Part shown: positions 45,325 to 56,649 of the stretch, in pieces
Position numbering within the stretch: the first letter of the stretch is position 1
Layout: each line of letters opens with the position of its first letter
Assembly (NCBI GenBank): GCA_023052935.1
Contig: CM041297.1
Location: forward strand, 52,991,917-53,055,916
Length of the DNA: 64,000 nt
Direction: 5' to 3'
From: Piezodorus guildinii
Lineage: Eukaryota > Arthropoda > Insecta > Hemiptera > Pentatomidae
Made by a program: the position numbers and the translations under genes
Notes under the pieces: generated by a model
Databases searched by the model: none
Told to the model about the DNA's origin: nothing
The model's input: the letters and a program-made list of their open reading frames with translations, nothing else

Positions 45325-46050
45325 AAGTCACGCAAAAAGGTCTGTGTGTGAAAACGAAAAGTCCTATGAAACTGAAATTTCATATTTAAGACAACTATAC
45401 GTCTGAGATGTTACAGAAACTTTTTCATCAAAATCAGCTGACCGGAAGATCTAGTTTATACTTTGCATTTTGCATCTATTTACGATTTTCGCAAAAACGG
45501 CTCAAACGATTTTGATTAAACTCTATATACATCGATGTAAAATTTGATGGGCTTTAATATGATGTAGGTTTCATTCTGATTGAAATAGTCTGGCAGGGCT
45601 TATATACCGATATTTATAATTTTTTTTTCCTCTAAAGTTCCTTTAATTTTGTAGATTGTGCAAAAATAACTATATTATCTTGTTAGCATTGATAATAACA
45701 GGTAAGGTGAGCGAATTTGATAAACAACTAAAGGATAAAACTTAAAAATTATTCATTTAATCCAATTTTTTTTTTTGTTTTTGGACCTTAGAACAGTAAT
45801 ATAAATGTATAATATACCTTCAGAAAGCTAAAGATTTTAGAAAAAAATATTATTTATCTAAGTTGTTAAAGTATAAAGATATGAAAGCAGATAAAACACT
45901 GTTTTGTAGATAAAAAATAATGATTATTTAATTAAAACACATGTCTATGAAATTCAAGACATTCTAAATTATTTGTATCTTAATGTATTGACATTTTAAT
46001 CGACTAACAACGAGTAAGTGAAAGTCGTGTGTTGCCCGCACCAGATTTTT
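45325..46050. repeat. Family-C dispersed repeat, longest copy
   Basis: Shares ends with 10.6 kb and 41.7 kb. Includes an internal stretch CAAAAACGGCTCAAACGATT resembling the degenerate Helitron-like motif at 15.0 kb. Confidence 0.5.
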
Positions 46051-46540
46051 ATTTTTATAATAAAAACTATGTCTTTGCTGCTGAGCATGAGCGATTTCTT
46101 TTTTCCGAGTTCGGTGTTGTGTGAGAACAAAGATGAGATGATGACAAAGTTGGGACCTGCCCCGGCTAAAGAAGACACCAAGGCAACGCTACTGTGTCGG
46201 ACACTACAACGATATCCTGGTCCGTGTAAACGTCATTAGAGTAAAATGCGTATGAGACAGGGGCAAGGTCGCCACCTTGAGGCCGCCAAGCTATTCAAGT
46301 GTTCTCTCAGGAAGCTCTAACATCATTAGCCCCATTGACAGAGCCAGCCAAGAAAGCACAAGTCAGATAATTATTATCTGCTTGATGTTCCATTTTAGGC
46401 CCCAAGTTCTTCTGTATTGGACCTTCTTCCGCTGGTGGATTATATAGCAAAGTTCTTAAATATGTAGTCATTCATTGACGAGATTGACATTGACTCTCAG
46501 CTTAATCTCGACATGTGATCAACTTAACACAAAAATAAAA
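46051..46540. other. Unassigned, slightly GC-richer
   Basis: 46090-46240 has a 73-codon open frame (DEMMTKLGPAPAKEDTKATL) of unknown kinship; no other support. Confidence 0.25.
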
Positions 46541-46544
46541 ATTT

Positions 46545-46865
46545 GGTGCGCGAAACACACTTACCTCCGTTGTTTTGTTTTTTTAAACACATTTAATGAT
46601 AAAAATAAATTGTTAAATAATTAATTACATTGAGTTTCAATAGAAACATGTTTTTTATTAAACATTTACTATATTATTATGTTTTTTAAAAATAATATTT
46701 GATGATAATATGATATTTAATGTCATTATCCATTTTTTTTTTACATATATATAAGTCTTCTCCCTCACCCGTTACTTTCGTGAACTCTCACAAGACCTCG
46801 CTTTTCGATATTTCACCTCACCTTCACACATACCTGTTTTCTCACCGTGTAGCGCAGCCTTAAGG
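46545..46865 (-). repeat. Family-C fragment and Harbinger-MITE end
   Basis: The left part matches family C inverted (ACTTACCTCCGTTGTTTTG). The right part ends CTCACCGTGTAGCGCAGCCT followed by TAA, like the 2.1-kb MITE terminus. Confidence 0.55.
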
Positions 46866-47228
46866 TATCCCAGTACCTAAGGAAAATTATTCTAAATTGA
46901 GGAAGTACAGGAAAAAATTGAGCACCATTGTTTTAACAAAGTCTTGAGAGTGTGTTCATTAAACACAACCAGTCGTTACACAATACGGAATTCACACTGT
47001 TTTGTTTTTGAATAGTTTATTTTTAAAAACTTAATAGAACCAACTGCCGCGATCTATTTAATCACAGCACGGTCGTTACGACGGTTCGTGTTGAACCACA
47101 TGTTTTTTTTAGTTTGTTTGTTTGTTTTTTAGTTTTTTTGTTTGTTGTTTGTTTGTTAGTTTTAGTTTGAACCACATGTTAGTTTTAGTTTGAATTTAAT
47201 ATTTAATAATAAGGTTAATAATTTAATT

Positions 47229-47545
47229 TAAAAATTACCTATCCCTCTTCGTCCCGAAATTTGAGTTATTACGTTTCATAATACGAAGAAAAAAAAAATG
47301 GGTCCACCGTACGAGGCTTTTCTCCGAAAATACTGAACCATTTTTTTTTTTCAAAATTAGTACAAAAATACCAGAACATATAACGATGACTTTTGCACTT
47401 GGACGTTGAAATCAGCTTAAATTTGAAATGCAAGCCTGTTCGTCAACCAATTTGTCTGTTTCCTGACTTTACTACTCACTTGTAAAATAACAAATAGAAG
47501 GCTTACGTTTCAAGATACGTCGAACCTGAAAAACGAATTTTATTG
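47229..47545 (+). repeat. Family-A fragment, copy 9
   Basis: GAAATTTGAGTTATTACGTT, the GTCCACCGTACG stretch and GATGACTTTTGCACTTGGAC, GTTGAAATCAGCTT match the left interior of family A. Confidence 0.55.
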
Positions 47546-47589
47546 GCCATTAATAAACTTATCTGTTTTTTTTGGGTTTTTTCTTCATT

Positions 47590-48510
47590 TTACTTCTTCT
47601 TCTTTGGCTTCTCCCTATAGTGCCGTGTCAGCGTAGGGAAGCGTTTAACCACCGGATCCAATCCTCTCTATCCCCAGCAAGGTTCCTGGCCTGGCGAAGA
47701 TCCTTTCCTCTTCCTCTGCAAAGTTTGTCGACGTACTCCAGGTAGGGCATCCTTGGTCGACCCCGAGGCCTTCTCCCATCTGGAACGTAATCCATGGTTT
47801 TTAGGGGGTCTCTGTGTTCCTTCCATTCTAATTACGTGGCCGAACCACTTCAACTGACGGGTTTGCAGAGTTTCTTTTAATGGCGCAACCTCCAGTTCCT
47901 GGCGTATCCGTTCATTCCTGACACGATCTCTTCTTGTCTTTCCTGCTGTTCTTCGCAGAAACTTCATTTCAGCAGCTGTGACTCTGCTCTCCTGCCGGTC
48001 CGTCAATATCCAGCTTTCAGCTCCATACAAGAGTATGGGCAAATATACTGATTTAAAGATATGGAGCTTAACACTTCTGCTCACCTCTCTTTTCCCTATT
48101 ACAGTGTTGCAGATCTGATAGTAGACTGCATTTGCCTTCCTAATTCTGTTTGATATCTCTGAGTCTACTTTCCCAGATCTTTCTATTACTGTGCCGAGGT
48201 AAGTGTATTCCGAAACCACTTCCATTTCCTCTCCGTTGCAGTATATATGGAAATCTTCCTCTTGCCTTCCTACTTGTAGTATCTTGCTTTTACTGGTATT
48301 TATTTTCATCCTTTTCGGCTGAGCTCTTCTTGCCATTCAGTTACCGCTTGCTGCAATTTATCAACCGTGTCTGCCACAAGAACAATGTCATCCGCATAGA
48401 GGAGAAGTTGAATCACCATTGGGCGAAGGTTTCTACGACCCAGGAAGGTCCTCTCCGTTCTTCGTTTGCATATGGTGGCCATACATCATTATACAGTTTA
48501 ACCTAAAATT
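47590..48510 (-). pseudogene. LINE-X, RT palm and C-terminal region, frameshifted
   Basis: Upstream frame: QLLLYADDIVLVADTVDKLQ then QAVTEWQEELSRKG, so the YADD catalytic box is intact. One frameshift near 48330 leads into the ORF 47668-48336: MKINTSKSKILQVG, YTYLGTVIERSGKVDSEIS, LLYGAESWILTDRQES, TAAEMKFLRRTAGKTRRDRV, QLKWFGHVIRM. The final part is frameshifted. The 3' tail is (GAA)n near 47595. Same family as 15.3 and 58.6 kb. Confidence 0.88.
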
Positions 48511-49060
48511 TTATTTTATTTTTTTTTTTTTTTAAATTATTATTATTTTTATTTTATTCTATTTTCCTTTTTTATTATATTATAACTATTATTATTATTA
48601 GTTATTTTATTTTCTTATCATATTATTATTTATTTATTTTCTATCATTTATTATTTATTTATTTTCTATCATTATTATTTATTTATTTTTATTATATTAA
48701 TTTTTTTTTGTCACGAAACGGCCTTTAAGACCCCGCGAATATCATTATTTTTTTTTTTTTGCCTTTTCATTTTCGCATTTCTCTTCTCCCAGTACCTTCT
48801 CATCATTTCTGCGTATTTTTGCTTCCTACGACCACGCAGTACCTTTCCGTTTTTCCTTTATTTACCGCAAGAACACTGATCTCTTTTAATATAAAAATAT
48901 ATTATATTAATATTTTATTTTATTATTATTGTTATCATTTTTAGTTATTTATTTTTTGTCATTATTATTCATTTTTTTTTTTTTATCATTTATCATGTGT
49001 CATTATATTAATATTTTATCGTATTTATTATTTTCTTATCTTCATTTTGGTAAATCGTTT
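48511..49060. repeat. TTTA/TTATT-rich simple and minisatellite sequence
   Basis: Repeats of TTATTTATTTTCTATCATT occur twice or more near 48.62-48.69 kb, within long T/A tracts. Confidence 0.6.
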
Positions 49061-49257
49061 TTCTTTTTGTGAAGATGTGAGGGCGATAATAACCAATAGC
49101 AGTTCCCCCCCCCCCCTTAAAATTAAAACAACAACGAATTTTAAAAAATCCGTCTATCCAAACAAATTCATAAGTACCAGAAACTGTTCTGTCTAAGCTC
49201 TAATAGAGTCTAAACTCTATTCGATAGAGAATTAAATTATCTACCGAGAAAAAAAAA

Positions 49258-49440
49258 ATCTTTGAAAACGGTTAAGAAATAACCGAGGTATGAAATTTTC
49301 AACTCAGCAGTGGTGATTGGACATTTTCATTAGAATAACTTATCGTTATACATATGACTTAATCGCCTGAACAGATTAGGTATAGGTAATGTAAACATTT
49401 GGAAATAATAAGCCATTGTGTCATAATTTGCAACGTTTTT
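49258..49440 (+). repeat. Family-A right end, copy 10
   Basis: Short-form interior (CAGCAGTGGTGATTGGACAT) and right terminus GGAAATAATAAGCCATTGTG, AATTTGCAACG. Confidence 0.7.
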
Positions 49441-49821
49441 GATAATGCACTTTCCATCATTTCCACCAGAAAAAAAAGAAGATAAAATTTAAAATATCTT
49501 CGCCATATCCTCACTCCTGTTTAAAACTGTAGGAGTATAAAGGCGAATATGAATGAGTATATTGCGATTTAGGAGGTAATTAGATTCCAGGAGAGAGTCT
49601 GGAGATTTCACCATTACGAATTACATCATCGAGGCACTTGTATGGAAATTAGTTAATTAGATGATGATCTTATCCAGCACATAAATCCGATCCGGTACGT
49701 AGAAACCCTGAAGGATGAAGGCATCATCATAGTTCGTGGGGATGATGCATGTGTTTGTGAAAAAAATTATATAATGTTAACGATAGCCGATAGGAAAATA
49801 AGAAAATATTTTATTTTTGTT

Positions 49822-50480
49822 AAAACTATCTAGGTCATACTTTTGAACACGTAGAGAAATTCAAGTATTTAGGTTCAATGATAACAAGAAAAAATGAAAT
49901 CCAGGAAGAAATAAAGTCCCGGTTAAAGGTGAGAAATGCTTGTTATTATTCAGTTGCTAAATTACTTAGCTCGCGGCTTCTGTCTAAAAACTTAAAGGTT
50001 AGAATTTATAAAACTATTATTCTTCCAACGGTTCTTTACGGATGCGAAACGTGGCTGCTTACTTTGAAGGATGAACAACGGCTTAAGGTTTTCGAGAATA
50101 AGGTATTGCGTAAAATATTTGGTCCGAAGAGAGATGAGGCCACTGGGGAGTTTAGAAGGTTGCACAACGCGGAATTGCGGAGTTTGTACCCTGTGAATAT
50201 AATTGAGTTGATAGCATCGCGGAGACTCAAATGGGCGCGTAAAGTTGTTGGACTTAGTGAGGAATGGATTCCGAGAAAGTTGGTATTCGCTGAACCGACT
50301 GGTAGGCGTCCGAAAGGTAGGCCAAAGCGTCGATGGGAGGATTGTATTAAGGCTGATCTCGGGGGCTTGGGCTTGACCGGTGAACATTGGACGAGTCTGT
50401 GCAGGCGAAGTTTGGTGGTATCGGCATCGAACCTTCGGGTTCGGTAAGCCTATTATTATTATTATTATAAAACTATCTAG
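49822..50480 (+). mobile_element. 5'-truncated RTE-like LINE with 12-bp TSD
   Basis: The element 49834-50468 lies between AAAACTATCTAG copies (49822-49833 and 50469-50480), tail (TTA)n. One uninterrupted frame covers the C-terminal domain: FEHVEKFKYLGSMITRKNEI, YKTIILPTVLYGCETWLLTL, LRKIFGPKRDEATGEFRRLH, RPKGRPKRRWEDCIKADLGG, ending SNLRVR. The same family at 23.4 kb is frameshifted, so this copy is younger. The RT palm is missing. Confidence 0.92.
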
Positions 50481-50514
50481 TGCGAAAATCACGTCACATA
50501 CCTCCCTTACTAAT

Positions 50515-50722
50515 AAAAACTATTTAAGTTTACATTTTTTTAGAGACCTGAATATCCCTCTCGTTGCAGACATTGCCCAAATAAAGATACTCCTCCTTTC
50601 ATTCCAAACTACCCGCCCATTCAAACCCGCTTGTCCGTATCCTCTCATCGGCATAAATTCCCGATAATCCTCCGAGGCGTCTGAAAAGACGGTGGCCTCG
50701 AGAACCTCAGTTTTCAAATAGT
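50515..50722 (+). pseudogene. Jockey LINE C-terminal fragment
   Basis: FFRDLNIPLVADIAQIK, then frameshifts, and a 3' part encoding IPDNPPRRLKRRWPRE. CCTCCGAGGCGTCTGAAAAG is shared with 62.1 and 63.15 kb. Confidence 0.75.
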
Positions 50723-50859
50723 TTATTATACGACTTCATTGCTACATTTTTTTTAAATTCATAAAATTGATTATATAATGTAGAGCTCTCCTTTCGTTTT
50801 TACAAACTGGATTTGCAATATGCCTTTTATTTTTTATTTTAAATCAGAATCCTTAAAAG

Positions 50860-51300
50860 TGTACTGTAGATCTGTATGAGTGTGTAGATCTCTCGGCCAT
50901 CGTCTGTTAAGTCTTCTTTGGGTCTGCCCTGGTAAAAGGAAGGGATAAAGGGAAGAAACAAGTTGATTTGGGTGGTGATGTGTCGAAGAATGAAACGTGT
51001 TATACTTGTCGTGAATACAAGAATTTACTGTTGGGATGTTTGTATCGTGTCATTCGAGACATACCATGGTGCGTGAACAATTTTTCGTAAAATATTGGAT
51101 TGAGTTGTTTGTATTTTGTTTGTGTGTTTTGCAGAACCCCAAAATTATGCTCTGTACGTCTAGATTGGTCTCAGTAAAGTAGTGTATATTAGTCGCTTGT
51201 TACGTAAATTTAGTAATAATCTGTAATCCAGTAAGTGTGAAAGTTGTTTGTAACGTCTTGTTAATACTTATCGCTTTAATTTCGTATGTATGTTCCATGT
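50860..51300 (-). pseudogene. Jockey LINE C-terminal fragment, multiply frameshifted
   Basis: Minus-strand pieces: LLNLRNKRLIYTTLLRPI, FWGSAKHTN, ILRKIVHAPWYVSNDTI, HHPNQLVSSLYPF, RRLNRRWPRDLHTHTDL. The order fits the Jockey C-terminus (KLLIYK.LLRPIW.YG..LWG; R..NAPWYV.N; HPN.LV; RLKR..P.DL). Confidence 0.8.
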
Positions 51301-52130
51301 TAGTATTTTATCGAAATATATTTTGACGAATCGTACGTAGGTACTGCATTGTTGTCGATTTTCACAGTTGGACATGTACCTTTCCGCAGAGAAAACCTCA
51401 AATGGCCTGATTTGGAGGCATTAATTTTTATTTTTCATTTTTGAAACCACATTTCTAGGTCAAATATATGATTTTGTAAGGAAATATGAACTATAGGACA
51501 AGTTCTGTGAGAAGAAAGATGTGCTGTGTTACCAGCAAAGGTATAGATGTTGGTGCAAGGGTGCTCAGGAAAATCGGAAGTGTAAACAGAGGAGAGAAGA
51601 GGGCTCAACACCCTACCTTTATGTTAAAAGTGTATTCATGTTATAAAGTCTTGTCCTATTTTTTTACGATTTCAATATTTTTTCTTATTGTATATATTCG
51701 AATATATTTTTAAGGAAATAATTCATATGAAATTAAACTATATAAAGTATTACACCTACATTATTCTTTTAACAACTCAACAATTTATCATATTTATCCT
51801 TTATACACACTTAATTCTGATCTTTAAAACAAGAAGAATGTCACTGTCTACACCATTTTGGAAGTATTCAAAATTATATATCTCTCTCTTCTTTAGATGA
51901 GAATTCATGCGATTCTTATTAAAAATTAAGAAAGGCCCATGAAAGGTCATGGTCGGCATTGGTCATCAGCTAAAATCTAAAGTACTGGCATCGCAAAACA
52001 CGACTCATTGCCAAAAATAATCGACAAAATAGCAATATTAATGTATCAGCATATAAAAGAAAAAAAATTAGACAGAGAAGGTTCAGCAGAAAAGAAAAAA
52101 AGAGTAAATGTCACTCCTCTTCTCTCTAAT
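51301..52130. other. AT-rich DNA, no features recognised
   Basis: Nothing recognised apart from one weak 75-codon frame at 51.5 kb. Confidence 0.35.
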
Positions 52131-52134
52131 ACAT

Positions 52135-52227
52135 GCATATGCTGGTGTGTGTATGTGTGTATATATGTGTGTATGTATGTACGGGTGTATGTGTGTGTGT
52201 ATATATGGATATATATGCGTATGTGTT

Positions 52228-52300
<73 letters not shown>

Positions 52301-52322
52301 TTATGTATATATGCATATATAT
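52135..52322. repeat. TG/TA microsatellite
   Basis: Interrupted (TG)n and pure (TA)n of about 50 bp. Open frames over it are an artefact of the repeat. Confidence 0.95.
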
Positions 52323-52459
52323 TTCTTTTATCTGATTAAAATTTTTTTTTTTATATAATTTTTTGTTTCTCATGTAAACATACATTTATTTTTCTGGTTT
52401 GTACATTTTTAATATAATTTAGCTTTTAAGTTATTTTATTAGTTGATGTTATTAGTTTA

Positions 52460-52605
52460 ATTCTTTTCTGTTTTTTAGTCATTTTACTCTAAGACTCTAG
52501 TCTTAAGTCCACCTTTTTATTTCCTGTTATGTTATTCTGAAGGGACTCGTCCCAGAATAAATAAACAATTATTATTATTATTATTATTATTAATAAAAGT
52601 AATAA
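52460..52605 (+). mobile_element. CR1-like LINE 3' end a
   Basis: TTACTCTAAGACTCTAGTCT is shared with the element ending at 55.75 kb. Terminal hairpin GGGAC-TC-GTCCC at 52542-52553, then AGAATAAATAAAC and (TTA)n. Confidence 0.82.
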
Positions 52606-52944
52606 AACAAAATAAATAATAAAAAGAAGTGGCTAAATCAAAACATTTAATTATTTACAGCTTTATCCAACAGGCAGAAGCCCAATTCTGGTGGTAAACC
52701 TTCATAGTATGGTGATCTTAATAGTAATTTACTTATTTGTTCATATAAACATGTACAAAACAAAAGTCATAATAGTAATATAAAGAATGAAACACTAAAC
52801 ATCTAATAAAAAATAATATATATAAAACAATTAAGAATATAAAGAAAATAAAAAAATAACATAGTAAGAAAATAGAAGAAAAATAAGGAAAAACCAACCC
52901 TAGCTCTGAGTCATTTAAATATAAATACAAGAATAAATAATAAA

Positions 52945-53337
52945 CCTATTATTTCTGAATAAATAACTATATTATCGTATAACAGTTTGTATAGCTGTTT
53001 ACAGTGAATGAACTAATACGTAAAGCGATAAATTAATCAAAGGAAATTGGCCAACCACTACTTCTAATTTCAAAACTCTTTATCTCAGCTATTTCCCAAC
53101 CGATTTCTATGATTCTTTTTTGTTTTGGAGGGAATTCGTTGGGTTTTGAATTTGAAATTTCTCCATCAAATAAGTCATTAATTCGTACGACGGACAGACT
53201 TTTTTTTGTTCAGGATTTTTATTCATTATTTGGGTTCGACGTATGTTGAAAAAAAAAATCAAATTTTGAGAGAGGAAGGGGTAATTTTTTTTTAATTCTA
53301 TTACAAATGTCCATTATTGAAAACAATAACCAAAAAC
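52945..53337 (-). repeat. Family-A element copy 11, short form
   Basis: Starts AATAATAAACCTATTATTTC and ends CCATTATTGAAAACAATAAC. Interior with CTACTTCTAATTTCAAAACT. Confidence 0.72.
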
Positions 53338-53419
53338 AAAACAATGCAATCCTAATTTTACAAAAAAATATATATTTATCTAGCTGATAAAATTAAATTA
53401 AAGCAATACCATATTATTT

Positions 53420-53900
53420 AAAAAACTTGTCAGCTACTTGTTTCCTCTGTTATCTTTCCCAACCTTGACTACTGTTGCGTGGTTTATACTGGACTAACCA
53501 ATGAACTGGAAATAAAATTAAAACGTTATTTTCAGAGCCCGTAGACGTGACCATATTTCTGGCTATTATACCAAATCAAAAAGGCTTTATCCTTCTGTTC
53601 GACCGCAATATTTCCATGGTTCTCATTCTTATACCTATTCCAAACTTTATAAAATAGAAAACCTTCCTATATAACTGAGCTCCTCACCCTCCGCTCTGAC
53701 ATACGTTCGTTAAATACTAGAACCCAATCAATCAATATTTATACCCCCCCCCCCCCACATAAAACTGCATCCTTTCACAAATGGTTTCTCGGTCGCTCCT
53801 CATCCTTCTGGAATTCGCTGCCTACCTCTATCCGTAAAGCCACCTCTCTTTCTTCCTGCAAACATCAATTCTTCCAATATCTACTCGTATCTCACGCCTG
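53420..53900 (+). pseudogene. CR1-like LINE C-terminal fragment b
   Basis: SSVIFPNLDYCCVVYTGLTN, then stops and frameshifts, then HKWFLGRSSSFWNSLPTSIR and KATSLSSCKHQFFQYLLVSH with a stop. Homologous to the end of the 54-55.5 kb ORF. A poly-C run is at 53744. Confidence 0.82.
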
Positions 53901-55552
53901 ACGAACTCAATAACCATTTCATATCCTTTGCTTCTGATTCCTCGACAGCTCCTGACATTACTTACCGAAGCTTCAATCCCAACAGTTTCTTCTTTTCTCA
54001 CGTGTCCTACGACGAACTACTCAATGCAATCTTAAAATCCCGTACTAACGACTATGGACCGGACAATATTCCAGTAAAACTAATAAAATCCAGCCTCCCA
54101 TCTCTCATACCGGCATTATATCATATTTATAATTTCTCTCTGCAAAATTCCACTTTTCCTTCTTCCTGGAAAACCGCCCTCGTCCGACCACTAAATAAAG
54201 TTCCGAATCCTGCCTCACCGCAAGATTTCCGTCCTATCTCTATTCTCTCCAACCTATCAAAACCGCTCGAACGCCTTGTACAAACCCAACTATCATATTT
54301 CCTTGAAGAAAACTCTCTCCTTAGTCCTCTCCAATCCGGGTTTCGACCTGGTTATTCTACCCAATCCGCTCTCCTTAAAATAACACAAGACCTCCAAAAT
54401 GCCATTGATCATCAAAAATTAACTATACTCATCCTCTTAGATTTCTCAAAGGCGTTTGACACGGTTGACCATAGTATCCTTCTTAACAAACTCCAAAATC
54501 TTCCAGTATCCAACAGTGCTTTACGCTGGTTTCAATCCTTTCTCTCCGATCGTTCTCAGTATGTAGTAGTGCCAGATCAACCTCCTTCCAGTACCCTACC
54601 TCTATCCTGTGGTGTCCCTCAGGGATCGTCTCTATCTCCTACCCTATTCGCTATCTACATTAATGACCTCCCTCTCCATATCAATCACTCTAAATACCAC
54701 CTCTATGCTGATGATTTCCAAATATACCTCTCCTTCCCACCTTCCGACCTATTACTAGCTACAAAAAAATTACAAGAGGACATAAATCAAATAAGCCACT
54801 GGGCTGAAGTGAATAAGTTAAAATTAAATGTTGAAAAAACAAAAGCAATTGTAATAGGATCCCCTCACCTTCTGAAAACCGTTCCTCATATTCCAACCTT
54901 GTTCCTCAATAGTAATCCTATAAAGTTCCACCCTACTGTCCGAAATCTGGGAGTAACCTTCGATCAATGTCTATCCTTCAAAAATCATATTTCAGAAATC
55001 TCTCGACGTACCCTTTCAACCTTAAAGCGACTGTATTCCCTCCGTCACCTATTTCCGCTTGAAACCCGAATACTCCTCGTTACCTCCCTAATATTCCCCC
55101 ACTTCGACTATTGCTGTACGGTATATGGTGGTGTGTCTGGGGATCTCGAGGTAAAAATAAAACGCTTAATCAATTCCTTTGTTCGCTTCATCTTCGGGGT
55201 CCCTAGATACACCTCTGTATCCCAACTTTATGGAGAGTTGAAGTGGCTTAACCCTTCCAATCGTCGCAAGTATTTCCTTGCGTCATTCCTTTACCAAATT
55301 ATCCAATCCCGCCGTCCATCATATATTTTTGACCTCCTACAGTTCAAATCCTCTGTCCATTCCCGTTCTACACGCTCCAGGCCTTCGGATTTATACAGTA
55401 CGGCCCACAGAACTGCACATTTCGACAGATCCTTTCTCATTCGATCCTCCATCCTATGGAATTCTATCCCTTCCTCCATCCGTCACTCCAATTCTCTTTC
55501 TACCTTCAAAACCCGCATATTTGATCACTTATTGCACATCCAGGCTCAATAG
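53822..55552 (+). CDS. CR1-like LINE reverse transcriptase, uninterrupted, 5'-truncated
   Basis: The frame is open from at least 53714, but element homology starts near 53870 with YLTPDELNNHFISFA, leaving about 560 codons to the stop after HLLHIQAQ. RT motifs in order: DNIPVKLIK; WKTALVRPLNK; DFRPISILSNLSKPLERLV; LQSGFRPGYST; ILLDFSKAFDTVDHSILLNK; CGVPQGSSLSPTLFAIYIND; HLYADDFQIY with both Asp intact; KLNVEKTKAIVIG; VRNLGVTFD. Then comes the CR1-type C-terminus (PHFDYCCTVYGG; ELKWLNPSNRRKYF; LWNSIPSSIRHSNSLSTFK). The N-terminal endonuclease is absent, so this is a truncated insertion, but no stop or frameshift breaks the RT, so it is young. The clade is within the CR1/L2/Daphne group. Confidence 0.93.
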   Translation, partial: LPLSVKPPLFLPANINSSNIYSYLTPDELNNHFISFASDSSTAPDITYRSFNPNSFFFSHVSYDELLNAILKSRTNDYGPDNIPVKLIKSSLPSLIPALYHIYNFSLQNSTFPSSWKTALVRPLNKVPNPASPQDFRPISILSNLSKPLERLVQTQLSYFLEENSLLSPLQSGFRPGYSTQSALLKITQDLQNAIDHQKLTILILLDFSKAFDTVDHSILLNKLQNLPVSNSALRWFQSFLSDRSQYVVVPDQPPSSTLPLSCGVPQGSSLSPTLFAIYINDLPLHINHSKYHLYADDFQIYLSFPPSDLLLATKKLQEDINQISHWAEVNKLKLNVEKTKAIVIGSPHLLKTVPHIPTLFLNSNPIKFHPTVRNLGVTFDQCLSFKNHISEISRRTLSTLKRLYSLRHLFPLETRILLVTSLIFPHFDYCCTVYGGVSGDLEVKIKRLINSFVRFIFGVPRYTSVSQLYGELKWLNPSNRRKYFLASFLYQIIQSRRPSYIFDLLQFKSSVHSRSTRSRPSDLYSTAHRTAHFDRSFLIRSSILWNSIPSSIRHSNSLSTFKTRIFDHLLHIQAQ

Positions 55553-55765
55553 AATTCTAAATAAGCTTTTTATTTATTTATTTTTTTATATATATTTTTT
55601 TTTCATCTCATTTAAATATGTATATTTTATACCATTAATTATTAACTTGTTTATATTTAATTAATTTACTCTAAGACTCTAAAGCCCTTTTTTTTGTACA
55701 TTTTGTATATTTGTTCTAAAGGGACATGTCCCAGAATAATAAAGAACTTATTTATTTATTTATCT
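55553..55765 (+). mobile_element. CR1-like LINE 3' UTR c with terminal hairpin
   Basis: Follows the RT ORF. TTTACTCTAAGACTCTAAAG, then hairpin GGGAC-AT-GTCCC (55721-55732), AGAATAATAAAG and (TTTA)n. Confidence 0.85.
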
Positions 55766-56485
55766 CAACTTTCCGTTTCATTGTTAAATATGGTATAAAT
55801 ATATGTCAAATTGGCTATTTCCCTCGATTCGAAGACAATTTTTCCTTGGTTCCTTTCTCTATCAACTCATCCGCTCCCACCGCCCCTCTTACGTCTTTGG
55901 TCTCCTGCAATTTAAATCCACAATCTATACTGAGGAAACCAGATCCCGTCCTTCCGACCTCTAAAAGCCTTCTCATAGAACCAAAAAATATGAAATTTCT
56001 TTCTTAGCCCGGTCCACTTTTTTGTGGAGTACTCTTCCATCAAACATCCGTCATGCTCCTTCCCAATCTTCATTCAAATCTCTCCTTTTTAAACACCTTC
56101 TTGCTTCCCAACCATATACCAATTAATTTCAGTATACAGATTAAGCGATGTGAGAAATGTCTACACTTCATGACATATATATTAATAAAGTTTTCATTTT
56201 TATTTTTAATTATTCTAAAGTTTTTTTTTTCCTTTGGTTTGTTAGACCTATATTACTTTTAGATATTATTGTAATCTTTTTAATTTTAATATTTCTTTTC
56301 CTTCTCTTTTTACCATTTAAAATACTTGTAAATATTTATTGTAATCATTAATGTTATCAGTATTTTTTGTTTTTTTTCTCATGTGTTCTTTAGTCAGTCA
56401 TAATATGTATTTGTTTTGTACCTGTATGTTATTCTTAAGAGACCTAGTCTCAGAATAAAGTTGTTTTTTTTTCATTCATTCATTA
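55766..56485 (+). pseudogene. CR1-like LINE C-terminal fragment d
   Basis: Begins at the (TTTA)n tail of the previous copy. Pieces: SHRPSYVFGLLQFKSTIYTE, SRPSDL, FLWSTLPSNIRHAPSQSSFK, LLFKHLLASQPYTN with stop. Hairpin GAGAC-CTA-GTCTC (56439-56451), AGAATAAAG, (TTCA)n tail. Confidence 0.85.
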
Positions 56486-56549
56486 TATATATGTGTGTGT
56501 GTAAATTTGCAAAGATTTATTAATATTAATAGTTAATCATTTATTTTAT

Positions 56550-56645
56550 TTTTTTCTTTTTAACCAGACCATAAGGATTTATTTTTCTTCAATTGTCTTT
56601 ATTATAAGGGGGTCTTGATCCCAGAATAAAAAAAAAAAAAAATTC
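56550..56645 (+). mobile_element. CR1-like LINE 3' end e (tail only)
   Basis: Hairpin GGGGTC-TT-GATCCC (56609-56622), AGAATAAA and poly-A. No coding part. Confidence 0.72.
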
Positions 56646-56649
56646 TTTT

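Noticed and set aside
49992..50492. 166-codon minus-strand frame
   Set aside because: Antisense shadow of the RTE-like LINE coding strand.
52008..52358. Three overlapping frames rich in Tyr, Val, Cys and Ile
   Set aside because: They translate a TG/TA microsatellite.
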